DNA of 41,348 nucleotides from Pseudotamlana haliotis (GCF_008806375.1 NZ_WAAT01000040.1:1-41348); one strand, 5' to 3'. Positions 1-8,820 are shown, counted from the first letter of the stretch. Made by a program: numbers and translations. The notes: generated by a model not told the origin, from the sequence alone.

Positions 1-87
1 AAAATAAGCGACAACTGGAGAGAAGACTATAATTTTAATCATCCACATAAATCTCTAGGAAATAAATCCCCTAAAGAATATATACCC

Positions 88-123
88 AGATTTGATGAAG
101 AATTTAAATTCTTCATCAAATCT
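88..123. repeat. Perfect 36-bp palindrome
   Basis: Every base from 88 to 105 pairs with its partner from 106 to 123, with no loop and no mismatch. The core is GAATTTAAATTC. It sits inside the open frame at the end of the transposase fragment. It could form a cruciform in DNA or a long hairpin in RNA. There is no T-run behind it, so it is not a classical terminator. Confidence 0.9.
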
Positions 124-139
124 ATACTTAATTTCGAAA

Positions 140-169
140 ACGTTATATTTCCCAAGGGAAATATAACGT
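140..169. repeat. Second palindrome, 14-bp arms with a 2-base centre
   Basis: The arms ACGTTATATTTCCC (140-153) and GGGAAATATAACGT (156-169) are perfectly complementary around an AA centre. It begins 17 bases after the 36-bp palindrome. The two may act together as a transcription barrier at the end of the transposase. The trailing sequence is AT-rich but has no clean T-run, so the terminator role is only a guess. Confidence 0.8.
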
Positions 170-274
170 CATTTAATTGTTTAATTTCTTCATCACTACC
201 TGTGTATAGTAATCCTGTATACTACTTTTATATCTCTATTATTTGAACGTGATATTTATGAAATAAATCAATTA

Positions 275-304
275 TGACGTCATTATTTAAAATAATATCA
301 GTCA
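275..304. repeat. Imperfect dyad in the spacer before the aminotransferase gene
   Basis: TGAC at 275-278 pairs with GTCA at 301-304, and ATTATT pairs with AATAAT around a TAA centre, with a few mismatches between. It is the third dyad in the first 304 bases. The rest of the 247-392 spacer is AT-rich and shows nothing else that I can name. Confidence 0.4.
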
Positions 305-392
305 AAATTTTATACAATACTATTCTTTTTTTAATCATACTCTGAATAAGAAATTCTAACAAACAAGATGTTTTTTTAAAATAAAATCTAAG

Positions 393-1913
393 CTAAATCT
401 GAAACCAATTGTTAATTATTTCTCCTTCTATATTATGATTTCCTTTGTGAATGAATTCATTTTTAGCAGCGTTATACTCATAGTCTTTTCCCCAATCTTT
501 ATAATTACGAGAAACAGATTTAATAGCATCACAAATAAACGAAACCTCTTCATTGGTCATGGTTGGGTGAACAGACATACGTATCCATCCGGGGCGTTCT
601 ATTAAACACCCTTCTAATATCTTTACTTCAATTGATTTTGAAGTGGCTTCATCTACGTTTAATAAATAATGCCCATAAGTACCAGCACATGAGCAGCCAC
701 CTCTGGTTTGTACTCCAAATCGATCGTTTAAAAGTTTTACAATTAAATTATAGTGTGCATCTTCAATATAAAATGAAAAAACGCCTAATCTTGCTGTATG
801 GTTTTCTGCAAGGATTTTGAGGTTCTTTATTTTTTTTAGGCGTTTAAAAATGATCGCATTCAGTTCGTGCTCTCTATCTAAAATATTTTTAACACCCATT
901 TTTTCTTTCAACTGAATGGACAGGGCTACTTTTATAGCTTGTAAAAACCCAGGTGTGCCACCATCTTCTCTAGTTTCAATATCATCAATGTAATCATGGT
1001 CACCCCATGGATTGGTATAGTTTACCGTACCGCCTCCAGGGTTATCTGGCACCAGGTTTTTATAAAGTTTTTTGTTAAAAATTAAAACTCCCGAAGATCC
1101 TGGACCTCCTAAAAATTTATGCGGGGAAAAGGTTATAGCATCTAAATATTGATCTTCATCTTTTGGATGCATATCAATATCGACATAGGGAGCAGAACAT
1201 GCAAAATCAACAAAACATAAACCATTGTTTTGATGCATAATTTTTGCTACCTCATGATAATTTGTTCTAATACCTGTTACATTAGAGCAGCCTGTAATTG
1301 CTGCTATTTTTATAGGTACGTTTTTATATTTCTCAATTAAATCTTTTAACTTTTCAGTACTAGGTAGGCCTTTATCGTTCGATGGAATAACTGCAACTCT
1401 TGCAATGGTTTCAAGCCATGACGTCTGGTTAGAATGATGCTCCATATGGGACACAAAAATGATAGGTCTTTTTTCTTCTGGAACATCTGTATGGTCTTTT
1501 AAGTTTTCATTAACTTTAAGACCCAGAATACGTTGAAACTTATTGATAGCACCTGTCATTCCAGTTCCTACAGTAATTAAAATATCATCATTGGAAGCAT
1601 TTACATGTTTTTTTATAATGTTTCTTGCATTGTGGTAAGCCAACGTCATTACTGAACCTGTAATTGAGGTCTCGGTATGAGTGTTGGCTACGTAAGGTCC
1701 CATATCATTTAGCAGCTTTTCTTCAATAGATTTGTATAATCTTCCGCTTGCTGTCCAATCGGCATAAATGATTTTCTTTTTTCCGTAAGGAGATTCAAAC
1801 TCTTGATTTATTCCAACAATTTCGTCCCTAAAAGGCTTAAAATAAGCTTCAAGGTTTGATCCTTTTCTTTTAGTACTGAAAATGCTTTTAATCTTATTGG
1901 CTGTTATATTCAT
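393..1913 (-). CDS. Aminotransferase class V-fold PLP-dependent enzyme
   Basis: A 506-residue enzyme of the class V aminotransferase (cysteine desulfurase-like) fold, presumably cytosolic. The cofactor lysine is K266 in FSPHKFLGGPGSSG. The usual upstream PLP contacts are visible: H157/H158 in SHMEHHSN, and D236 in FVDFACSAPY. A cysteine-rich GGCSCAGTYGHYL segment lies near residue 405. It is about 100 residues longer than SufS/IscS. No Fe-S assembly genes are near, so a dedicated desulfurase role is not supported and the substrate is unknown. The start is ATG 1911-1913, with a perfect 12-bp palindrome TTAAACGTTTAA (1919-1930) just upstream that could be an operator. A terminator hairpin separates it from dsbD, so it probably has its own promoter. 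Confidence 0.88.
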   Translation of the reverse strand: MNITANKIKSIFSTKRKGSNLEAYFKPFRDEIVGINQEFESPYGKKKIIYADWTASGRLYKSIEEKLLNDMGPYVANTHTETSITGSVMTLAYHNARNIIKKHVNASNDDILITVGTGMTGAINKFQRILGLKVNENLKDHTDVPEEKRPIIFVSHMEHHSNQTSWLETIARVAVIPSNDKGLPSTEKLKDLIEKYKNVPIKIAAITGCSNVTGIRTNYHEVAKIMHQNNGLCFVDFACSAPYVDIDMHPKDEDQYLDAITFSPHKFLGGPGSSGVLIFNKKLYKNLVPDNPGGGTVNYTNPWGDHDYIDDIETREDGGTPGFLQAIKVALSIQLKEKMGVKNILDREHELNAIIFKRLKKIKNLKILAENHTARLGVFSFYIEDAHYNLIVKLLNDRFGVQTRGGCSCAGTYGHYLLNVDEATSKSIEVKILEGCLIERPGWIRMSVHPTMTNEEVSFICDAIKSVSRNYKDWGKDYEYNAAKNEFIHKGNHNIEGEIINNWFQI

Positions 1914-1933
1914 AATAATTAAACGTTTAACAA

Positions 1934-1974
1934 AGAATCACTTTGGTTTATTCAAAAAAACTCAAAGTGACTCT
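1934..1974 (-). terminator. Hairpin between dsbD and the aminotransferase gene
   Basis: Arms at 1934-1945 and 1963-1974 pair over 12 bp with one G-U. The T-run on the minus strand is weak (TTTGTT). It begins 30 bases after the dsbD stop, so it most likely ends dsbD transcription. Confidence 0.5.
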
Positions 1975-2004
1975 TCTCACTAAAACAAAAAACTAACTCA
2001 ATTC

Positions 2005-3966
2005 TTAATTAAATTTTGAAATACCCTCTTTTAACCAATTGTAGTACTCATCTACATTTGGGGTATAAGCTACTGGGGTTATTAAGTTTTCTTCATCATG
2101 ATTCATTAATACATAAAATGGTTGTGAGTTGGTTTTGTATTTAATAGTTTGTAACTCACTCCATTTCTGACCTATATATTTAAGCTTTTTTCCTGGCTTT
2201 AATTTTGAATCTATAACTTCATCAGCTTTAAGTTTGCGTTTATCATCTACATAAAGTGAAATTAATATAACATCATTTTTAATTATGTCTAAAACTTTTG
2301 GTTTAACCCAAACATTTTGTTCCATTTTTCTACAATTAACACAAGCATGCCCTGTAAAATCAATCATAACAGGTTTACCTACTTTTTTAGCATACGCTAA
2401 ACCTTTATCATAATCATTAAAAGCTAAGATATTATGTGGCGGCATTAAATGCGCACCTTCTGGCACATCATCATGATGCCCTCCAGGCACCATACTAGAA
2501 CTTAATTCCGTATAACCAACGCCATAAGGCGATTCACTATAATGCTGAGGTGGAGGGAACGCACTAATTAAATTCAGCGGTGCACCCCATAAACCTGGAA
2601 TCAGGTAAATAGTAAATGATAATACCAGTAATCCTAAACTTAATCGCCCAACAGAAATATAGGTTACAGGCGAATCATGTGGTAACTGTATTTTTCCGAA
2701 AAGATAAAAGGCCAAAGCTCCAAATATAGCTATCCAAATAGCGATAAATACTTCACGCTCTAACCAGTGCAATTGTAATACTAAATCGGCATTCGATAAA
2801 AACTTAAAGGCTAATGCTAGTTCTAAGAATCCTAAAACCACTTTTACCGTGTTCAACCAACCTCCAGATTTAGGTAATGAATTTAACCATCCTGGGAAAG
2901 CCGCAAATAATGCAAATGGTAAGGCTATGGCTAATGAAAACCCTAGCATACCAACTATAGGACCAATTTGACTGCCTCCTGCTGCGGCTTCTACTAATAA
3001 TGTTCCTACTATTGGACCTGTACAAGAAAAAGAAACAATAGCTAATGCTAAAGCCATAAAAAAGATACCAATCAATCCACCTCTATCGGCTTGCTTATCT
3101 ACTTTATTTGCCCACGAATTAGGTAACATGATTTCAAATGCACCTAAAAAAGATGCAGCAAATACTAATAACAATAGGAAAAATGCAATATTGAACCAAA
3201 CATTTGTAGAAAGCGCATTAAGGGCATCTGCTCCAAATATCAAACTCACTAAAGTACCTAATAACACATAAATCACAATGATAGAAATACCATAGATAAT
3301 AGCATTTCTTATACCGGCTGCCTTATTTTTACTTTGTTTAGTAAAAAAGCTTACCGTCATAGGGATCATTGGAAAAACACATGGTGTTAATAAGGCCGCA
3401 AAGCCTGATAAAAAGGCGATAAAGAATATTCCCCAAAGCCCTGTTTGTGATTCTTTTTTGTTTGATGTTAGAACATCATCCTCTACCTCTGAAAATGTTG
3501 CTTTTGCCGCTGCTTTATCATCAGAAATCTTAAACATTAAATCCACTTCTGTGGGAGGTAAACACCTGGTATCATCACATACCATGAACTCTACAAATCC
3601 TTTAATACTATTTATTCCTTCTTTGACTTCTACAATTTGCTCGAAAGTTGCAGCGTTTTCAAAAAACTTAATTTTGATTTTAAACACAGGGTCATCAATA
3701 ATATGTCCTGCTTCTTCTTGGGTATTGCCTTTTAAAGAAAAACCACCCTCTGAATCATCATAAGAAAATGTTGTTGGGATTGGTCCATCTTCTGGAACAT
3801 CTTGTGAATATAAATGCCAACCGTTATCTATTCTGGCTTTACTGATTAACTTGTATTCTGTTTCTGAAACTTTCTCAACGCTTGTAGTCCATTTTACAGG
3901 CTCAAATATTTGAGAATATGTATTAAGACTAAAGGCTAAAACAAATAATAATAAAAGGTTTTTCAT
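2005..3966 (-). CDS. dsbD: Protein-disulfide reductase DsbD-type, membrane thiol transporter
   Basis: This membrane protein moves electrons from cytosolic thioredoxin to periplasmic thiol proteins. It has the three-part DsbD layout: a signal peptide (MKNLLLLFVLAFSLNTYSQ) and periplasmic N-terminal domain with a CDDTRC pair; a central multi-helix domain with conserved cysteines in LLTPCVFPMIP and SFSCTGPIVG; and a C-terminal thioredoxin domain with CVNC at about residues 542-545. I chose ATG 3964-3966. An in-frame ATG at 4017 would add 17 residues ahead of the signal peptide, and those codons overlap a terminator-like hairpin. It follows the M16 peptidase on the same strand, 123 bases downstream. 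Periplasmic TlpA-like proteins at 20128-22895 are plausible clients, but that is inference. Confidence 0.93.
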   Translation of the reverse strand: MKNLLLLFVLAFSLNTYSQIFEPVKWTTSVEKVSETEYKLISKARIDNGWHLYSQDVPEDGPIPTTFSYDDSEGGFSLKGNTQEEAGHIIDDPVFKIKIKFFENAATFEQIVEVKEGINSIKGFVEFMVCDDTRCLPPTEVDLMFKISDDKAAAKATFSEVEDDVLTSNKKESQTGLWGIFFIAFLSGFAALLTPCVFPMIPMTVSFFTKQSKNKAAGIRNAIIYGISIIVIYVLLGTLVSLIFGADALNALSTNVWFNIAFFLLLLVFAASFLGAFEIMLPNSWANKVDKQADRGGLIGIFFMALALAIVSFSCTGPIVGTLLVEAAAGGSQIGPIVGMLGFSLAIALPFALFAAFPGWLNSLPKSGGWLNTVKVVLGFLELALAFKFLSNADLVLQLHWLEREVFIAIWIAIFGALAFYLFGKIQLPHDSPVTYISVGRLSLGLLVLSFTIYLIPGLWGAPLNLISAFPPPQHYSESPYGVGYTELSSSMVPGGHHDDVPEGAHLMPPHNILAFNDYDKGLAYAKKVGKPVMIDFTGHACVNCRKMEQNVWVKPKVLDIIKNDVILISLYVDDKRKLKADEVIDSKLKPGKKLKYIGQKWSELQTIKYKTNSQPFYVLMNHDEENLITPVAYTPNVDEYYNWLKEGISKFN

Positions 3967-3985
3967 AAAAAAATATGTGTTAAAA

Positions 3986-4008
3986 AAGGACTGCTGATCA
4001 CAGCCCTT
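3986..4008 (-). terminator. Intrinsic terminator or leader hairpin between M16 peptidase and dsbD
   Basis: On the minus strand the arms AAGGGCTG and CAGTCCTT (one G-U pair) enclose a 7-base loop and run into a string of Ts. This is a good Rho-independent terminator about 80 bases after the M16 stop. It ends only 20 bases before the dsbD start, so if the dsbD promoter lies upstream of it the hairpin would sit in the dsbD leader and could attenuate it. Confidence 0.6.
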
Positions 4009-4089
4009 CTTTTTCATCTTGCTAAACTTTATAATTGACTGACTAACTCAAATAGTTAAAAACAAAGACATTAGAAAGATGCTTAATTA

Positions 4090-6915
4090 TTATTTTAACG
4101 GTTTAAATATTATTTCAAATGAACTTGAATTGTCTAGTAACTTTTTAACAAACTCTTGAATATCATTTACAGTAATATTCTTAACTATATTTTCAAAATT
4201 ATTAGGATCATTTCTATTGTATCCTTCTCTAAAAAAATCGATTAACAGATCCATTTCATACCTATTATATCCCTTTTCCTGCTCACGCTCTTTTAGATAA
4301 TTATTCATGGTCTTTTCTAGATCTACGGGCAAAACATCTCCTTGCGCTAATTTATGAATCTCACGATGTACAATTTCTACTAATGTCTCAACTTTATCAG
4401 GGTTACAATTAAAAGTTACCATGAGTTCTGCTTCACTTTTTGGTCTTTTATAAAGATTCGATCTTGTACTCGCTCCATAGGTCCCTCCTTCTTCTTCTCT
4501 TAAGGTCTGGGTAAACCTAAGCTGTAAAACATCACCTATGGCTTTAGCTAGAATTTCATTTTTTAAACTAAATTCAAAATCAGATTTATAACCTATAAAC
4601 ACCTTACCTTTGGGAACTTCCATTTTAAGATTAAACTTTTTATCAATCTCTTTATTAACCCAAGAAGATGATTTATCCTTCCAGTTTTCTTGAGTATTCT
4701 GTGATGGAATACTTGCAATATATTTTTCTAATAATGGTTTTAGTTGCGCTTCCTTAACATCTCCTACAATAAAAAACTCAAAATCTGCTGGATCATTAAA
4801 ACGATCTGAATAAATTTCTTTTACTTTTTCAAAAGAAAACTCTTTAACCAAATCTGAATTGAATAATCTATGATTAGGATCTGCTTTACCATATAAAGCA
4901 ACAGTAAGGCTGTCATTCATTTTCTCATCAACATCCTTACTTCTTTTTAGAAGGTAATTATTAATATTACCGCGTTGTACTTTATATGCTTCTTCATCAA
5001 AACGAGGTTTTACAAATCGTAAAAATGTCATTTGTAATAAGGTTTCAACATCTTTAGTTACTGAAGAACCTGAAATAGACTCACTAAGCTGCCCTACTGA
5101 AACTGATGTGAAGGCCGTTTTTCCTGCTAAGATTTTATTCAATTCTACAGCAGAGTAATCTCCAAGACCTGATTTACCAACAAGATCAGATAAAATTCTA
5201 ACTGAAGGAATCTCATCTTCATTTAACAAAGAAACTCCACCATAGCTCAGTGCTTTTAGACTTACATCATTTTTATTTTTTTTAGAAAATTTGAAGTGCA
5301 CTTTTGCTCCATTGCTTAATACAAAAGTTGTAGCCCCAATCTCATTTGTTTCAGTCTCTTTAACTATGTTACCTGGCTTAATTGCTATACCAGACATTAA
5401 TGTTTTTCCGGCAAATTCATCAACATAAGGTTTAATGCTATTATCATTTTCAATGCTTTCAATCATACTCGCAGCATCTTCCTCTGATAGATTTTGGTTA
5501 CCTTTTACACCGGTAACAATTATATATCTGTTTTTATCTGAATATAATTCTTTAAGTCTATCATGAACCTCCTCTGCTGTTAATTGTTCAAATATGGATT
5601 TAATAATTTGAAAACGCTCTTCTAAATCTGGGATTGTTATGTTTTCTAAATAATTGCCTTTAATACCCTCAGCAATACTACCATGTGATTTATCATCTTG
5701 CCCCGTGATCTCATTCTCATAATAGTTAGTGTAATTAGAAATTGTTCTATCAATTTCTGCTTGCGTAAACCCATGCTTTACCGCTCTATTAAGTTCCTTA
5801 ACCCCTATTTTAAAAGCTTCATACTGCTTATTTGGTTTTGGAGAAACCCAAAGAGAAAACACATTTGATGACCTAGAATTTTTACCGTAGCTTACAGAAG
5901 CTCCTAGTAAAGGCGTCTCAGGGTTTTGAAGAATTTCATTCATTCTTGAAGATAACATTCCGGTTATCATACTACTGATTATTGATGTTTTTAAATCTGA
6001 GACATTTCTATCTGTTATTTTTTTAGGATGTCTAATAGAAAAATTGATTCCTGATGTTGTAACTTCTTCATCCATCGCCAAGCTAAATAGCATTTCTTCA
6101 TTATCAGGAATATCTACTATAAATCTTTCCTTAGGGTTATCAACTTTAGGTATAGCAGAGAATTTTTCTTTAATTTTTGCTTCTATTTGAGCAACATCTA
6201 CATCCCCAATAACAGCTATAGCCTGTAAATCTGTTCGGTACCAATCATGGTAAAAATCACGTAAGGCCTTATACTCAAAGTTTTCAACGATATCCATTAA
6301 GCCAATAGGTAAACGGTTAACATATTTTGAATGGTTAAAGCGTGTGTTTAAAGATTGTTCTAAAATTCGCATTGGCCCCGTGCGCCTGCTTCTCCACTCT
6401 TCTTTTATAACACCACGTTCCGCATCAATTTCTTCATCAGTAAGTAATAAATAATTAGACCAATCGTGCAAAACTAATAAACAAGTGTCAATCAACTCTG
6501 GTGTAGTAGGAATATTGTTCATATTGTATACGGTCTCATCAAAAGACGTATATGCATTAATATCTTTACCAAATACAGCACCGTGTTTTTGCAACGTGTT
6601 TAATACGCCTTTACCCTCAAAGTTTTCAGTGCCATTAAAGGCCATGTGCTCAAGAAAATGTGCTAAACCTTGTTGGTCATCGTTCTCAAGAATAGAACCA
6701 ACATTTTGGATAATGTAATAGCTTGCGGCATTTTTAGTAACATCTGTATTATAAATATAATATGTTAGGCCATTAGGTAAAACTCCTTTTTTAACCTTAG
6801 TACTTGCAGGAATAGGAGCATTTAAATTTAATTCTTGTGAAACTCCTTTTGAGCTCATTAGAATAACAGTTATAAGTAAAATATTTTTAAATAACATTTT
6901 TACAGTTCTATACAT
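4090..6915 (-). CDS. M16 family zinc metallopeptidase, exported
   Basis: A 941-residue pitrilysin/insulinase-type peptidase with duplicated M16 halves. The inverted zinc motif HFLEH is at residues 86-90, followed by the downstream glutamate region ERGVIKEEW (166-174). The C-terminal half lacks the zinc motif but has the R/Y-type segment TLREEEGGTYGAS usual in inactive M16 halves. A signal peptide precedes the domain, so it acts in the periplasm or at the outer membrane, probably on peptides. ATG 6915 and ATG 6897 are both possible; the second gives a cleaner signal peptide. A GGGGT-N15-CGT element lies 29-51 bases upstream, matching the promoters of the SusCD locus beyond the dead IS. That suggests it belongs to the same regulon. 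Confidence 0.9.
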   Translation of the reverse strand: MYRTVKMLFKNILLITVILMSSKGVSQELNLNAPIPASTKVKKGVLPNGLTYYIYNTDVTKNAASYYIIQNVGSILENDDQQGLAHFLEHMAFNGTENFEGKGVLNTLQKHGAVFGKDINAYTSFDETVYNMNNIPTTPELIDTCLLVLHDWSNYLLLTDEEIDAERGVIKEEWRSRRTGPMRILEQSLNTRFNHSKYVNRLPIGLMDIVENFEYKALRDFYHDWYRTDLQAIAVIGDVDVAQIEAKIKEKFSAIPKVDNPKERFIVDIPDNEEMLFSLAMDEEVTTSGINFSIRHPKKITDRNVSDLKTSIISSMITGMLSSRMNEILQNPETPLLGASVSYGKNSRSSNVFSLWVSPKPNKQYEAFKIGVKELNRAVKHGFTQAEIDRTISNYTNYYENEITGQDDKSHGSIAEGIKGNYLENITIPDLEERFQIIKSIFEQLTAEEVHDRLKELYSDKNRYIIVTGVKGNQNLSEEDAASMIESIENDNSIKPYVDEFAGKTLMSGIAIKPGNIVKETETNEIGATTFVLSNGAKVHFKFSKKNKNDVSLKALSYGGVSLLNEDEIPSVRILSDLVGKSGLGDYSAVELNKILAGKTAFTSVSVGQLSESISGSSVTKDVETLLQMTFLRFVKPRFDEEAYKVQRGNINNYLLKRSKDVDEKMNDSLTVALYGKADPNHRLFNSDLVKEFSFEKVKEIYSDRFNDPADFEFFIVGDVKEAQLKPLLEKYIASIPSQNTQENWKDKSSSWVNKEIDKKFNLKMEVPKGKVFIGYKSDFEFSLKNEILAKAIGDVLQLRFTQTLREEEGGTYGASTRSNLYKRPKSEAELMVTFNCNPDKVETLVEIVHREIHKLAQGDVLPVDLEKTMNNYLKEREQEKGYNRYEMDLLIDFFREGYNRNDPNNFENIVKNITVNDIQEFVKKLLDNSSSFEIIFKPLK

Positions 6916-6943
6916 AGTAAAGTCTTAGTGTTTTTTACTTAAG

Positions 6944-6966
6944 ACGAAATAATTAATATCAACCCC
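6944..6966 (-). promoter_or_regulatory. Candidate ECF-sigma promoter for the M16 peptidase
   Basis: Minus-strand GGGGT (6966-6962), 15 bases, then CGT (6946-6944) followed by CTT. The same arrangement is found upstream of fecR, the S9 peptidase, the lipoprotein and the tlpA pair. Assignment to the local sigma factor is inference. Confidence 0.55.
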
Positions 6967-7054
6967 TATTTTAGAAATGTTAAAATTATTATAAATCAGA
7001 TTTTGAATACTTTATTTCATTGGAAAAAGGTCGCCATATTTTTAAATAGATGAC

Positions 7055-7085
7055 TGTAGGCTTCCCCATATATAGAACTGCTTAA
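7055..7085 (+). repeat. Left terminal inverted repeat of the IS3 element
   Basis: It starts TGTAGGCTTCC and contains GAACTG. It matches the reverse complement of 8126-8156 at 22 of 31 bases. Confidence 0.75.
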
Positions 7086-7130
7086 TTTTCCAAAACTGGT
7101 TTAAAATTACTGTTTTTAATTCTCTTAGGG

Positions 7131-7843
7131 TTAGCCTTCGAATATGTATTTGTTTAGGACTCCACGTCTATAACTTCCATTGAAGCGTTCTATAAAAGCA
7201 TTTTGAGTTGGTTTTCCTGGTTGAATATATTTAAAGTCTATTCCATGCATTTGACTCCATTCTTTGGTGATATTAGGGATAAATTCAGGACCGTTATCCA
7301 TTCGTACTTTTCAGGCTTGCCCTTTTTGTTAATTAGGTGGTTAAGCACCCAAACTATGCGGTTACTGGTCAATGAAAAATCTATTTCTATATGAAGAACT
7401 TCTCGGTTAAAATCATCAATGATATTAAAGGCTCGAAAACGTCTTTTGTTTTCTAATACATCAGTTACAAAATCCATACTCCAAGTGTAGTTGAGTTCTT
7501 TTGGTTCTTCTAAAAGCTCTATAACTCGTGCAGGTAAACGCTTCTTTACTTTCCTTCTCAAGGGAAGTCCTAACCAGACATACACCCGATGTACGCGTTT
7601 GTGATTCCACAGGTTGCCTTCTTCTCGTAAGCGATCATAAGCCTTACAAAAACCCTATTCAGGGCGTTCTTGAGCTTTTTGTTGTAAAGCTTCTTCTATG
7701 TCGCCGTCATCCTTGGCTTTGCATGTATAATAATAAACACTCTTACTCATTCCTAGAACACGGCACGCCCTACTAATACCGTAATGAATAAGTTCCTTAG
7801 TGATGCTGCGTTTACTGAAGGGCTTTAAAGCTTTTTTTCAATG
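7131..7843 (-). pseudogene. IS3-family transposase OrfB (DDE integrase), broken
   Basis: Reading begins after a -1 slip at the A7 run 7832-7838, as usual for IS3 elements. Three lesions are visible. A TAG at 7655-7657 falls where the family has an aromatic residue ([13 protein letters not shown]). A one-base deletion near 7305-7312 breaks the frame before the second catalytic Asp. The C-terminal end is missing after [10 protein letters not shown]. The DDE residues can still be traced: WSMDF, then MDNGPEF after frame correction, then [10 protein letters not shown]. It cannot make a working transposase. Confidence 0.88.
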
Positions 7844-8091
7844 ATCTTTTTGGCCATTTGGTGGTCAAGAGCTAATGTAGCATACATCTGTTTAAGCTTA
7901 CGGTTTTCTTCTTCAAGCTCTTTTAACCTTTCTAACTCTTTTGAGTTCATTCCAGCGTATTTTGAACGCCACTTATAAAAAGCAGCTGAGCTTACTACGT
8001 GCTCACGACTTATTTGGACGACACTCTTTCCGTTATCAAACTCCTTTAAAATCTTTGCAATCTGTTGCGGGGAAAATTTACTTTTTCTCAT
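7825..8091 (-). CDS. IS3-family transposase OrfA (helix-turn-helix)
   Basis: An 88-residue OrfA that binds the IS ends. It has an N-terminal HTH (MRKSKFSPQQIAKILKEF...YKWRSKYAGM) followed by a leucine-rich coiled coil (ELERLKELEEENRKLKQM). ATG 8089-8091 is chosen because reading further upstream would cross the IS end at 8156. The frame is intact, but with orfB dead the gene is only a relic. The A7 run near its end is the expected frameshift site. Confidence 0.85.
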   Translation of the reverse strand: MRKSKFSPQQIAKILKEFDNGKSVVQISREHVVSSAAFYKWRSKYAGMNSKELERLKELEEENRKLKQMYATLALDHQMAKKIIEKKL

Positions 8092-8125
8092 AATACTGTT
8101 AAAGTTAAAAATTATTATTATACTT

Positions 8126-8156
8126 TTAAACAGTTCGGTTTTAAGGGAAGCTTGCA
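8126..8156 (-). repeat. Right terminal inverted repeat of the IS3 element
   Basis: On the minus strand it starts TGCAAGCTTCC and contains GAACTG. It is the partner of 7055-7085. The next plus-strand base begins the IS30-type fragment. Confidence 0.75.
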
Positions 8157-8161
8157 CTCGG

Positions 8162-8419
8162 CATAAACAAATAGCAGATCAGCACGGTGTCAAAACGTAT
8201 TTCACAAGACCATATACGTCGCAAGATAAGGGTACTGATGAGAACCGGATAGGATTGATAAGAAGATTTTTACCCAAAAGAACAGACCTGAACCTAGTGA
8301 GTTCAGAACGGATTCAAGAAATAGAAAAATTAATCAATAATAGAAGAGTTAGAAAGTTTGGCTACATTAGCCCTATAGAAAAATTAAAATCTACTTGGCC
8401 TGTTGCACTTATAACTTGA
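8162..8419 (+). pseudogene. IS30-family transposase, C-terminal remnant
   Basis: An open stretch of 85 codons to TGA 8417-8419 reads like the end of IS30 transposases: a HGVKTYFTRPYTSQDKGTDE segment, then NRIGLIRRFLPKRTDL, then a NNRRVRKFGYISP tail. The last catalytic Glu of the DDE set falls in the KGTDEN part. The N-terminal two thirds are missing and the fragment abuts the right end of the IS3 element. This suggests that the IS3 insertion or a later deletion removed the rest. No continuation is evident left of the IS3 element. Confidence 0.8.
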
Positions 8420-8760
8420 ACATGGTAATTTAGAATTTGTGTTGTCCCTAAATAGAGTAACACAAAGCATTAGTTTTTAGAAGAGAATTAGCTATAGCAA
8501 TTCTAATAGGAAAGAATTGAACTAAATATATTCATTTAAAATCTTATAAAAATAAGCTCTTAGCTCTTGAACATCTCTTTTATTTTAGCAATCTCATATA
8601 AAAGGTTAAACACCTTATAAACAAAATATCTAAAAACCATTTACTTAATCTTTTTAGACTAATAATTGGTTTTTTAAAAATCTACAACATTAAAAAACGT
8701 GCAAGTTTTAATATAGTCTATTTGACTTTGTTGGTTATATAAACCTTTTAAATATTAAAA
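8420..8760. other. Spacer between IS30 remnant and susD terminator
   Basis: There is no gene here. A dyad TTTGTGTT (8436-8443) / AACACAAA (8459-8466) follows the IS30 fragment by 16 bases and may be what is left of its terminal repeat. The rest is AT-rich without recognisable signals. Confidence 0.5.
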
Positions 8761-8799
8761 AAAGTACTTCTAAGAATATTTAATTCTTAGAAGTACTTT
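8761..8799 (-). terminator. Intrinsic terminator of the fecR-susC-susD unit
   Basis: Perfect 17-bp arms (8761-8777 and 8783-8799) around a 5-base loop, followed on the minus strand by a long T-run. It lies 22 bases beyond the susD stop. Confidence 0.88.
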
Positions 8800-8820
8800 C
8801 TATAAGTAGGTATAAAAAAA

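Larger units (their letters stand above)
1..246 (+). pseudogene. IS3-type transposase (OrfB) C-terminal end, cut by window edge
   Basis: Frame 1 is open from the first base to a TGA at 244-246. The first 30 or so residues carry the terminal signature of IS3-family integrase-type transposases: a W..DYN stretch, then HPHKSLGNKSPKEY. In the family this lies a few residues from the C-terminus, just after the third catalytic residue of the DDE fold. The reading continues about 45 residues beyond the usual end, through two palindromes. This suggests the natural stop was lost or that the tail is non-coding sequence that happens to be open. The 5' part lies outside the window, so I cannot say whether the element is complete there. 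No inverted terminal repeat was recognised downstream. Confidence 0.7.
7055..8156 (-). mobile_element. Inactivated IS3-family insertion sequence
   Basis: An element of about 1.1 kb bounded by imperfect inverted repeats that begin TG and end CA. Positions 7055-7085 and 8126-8156 match at 22 of 31 positions, with shared GCTTCC and GAACTG blocks. It contains orfA (7825-8091) and a wrecked orfB (7131-7843) on the minus strand. It is shorter than typical IS3 elements because the orfB C-terminus is missing. I see no matching target duplication (GAC on the left, CTC on the right), which fits an old or rearranged copy. Its right end touches an IS30-type fragment. Confidence 0.85.

Noticed and set aside
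3967-4017. Longer dsbD start adding 17 residues
   Set aside because: It would place a polar, Cys-containing stretch before a perfect signal peptide, and the codons overlap a terminator hairpin.
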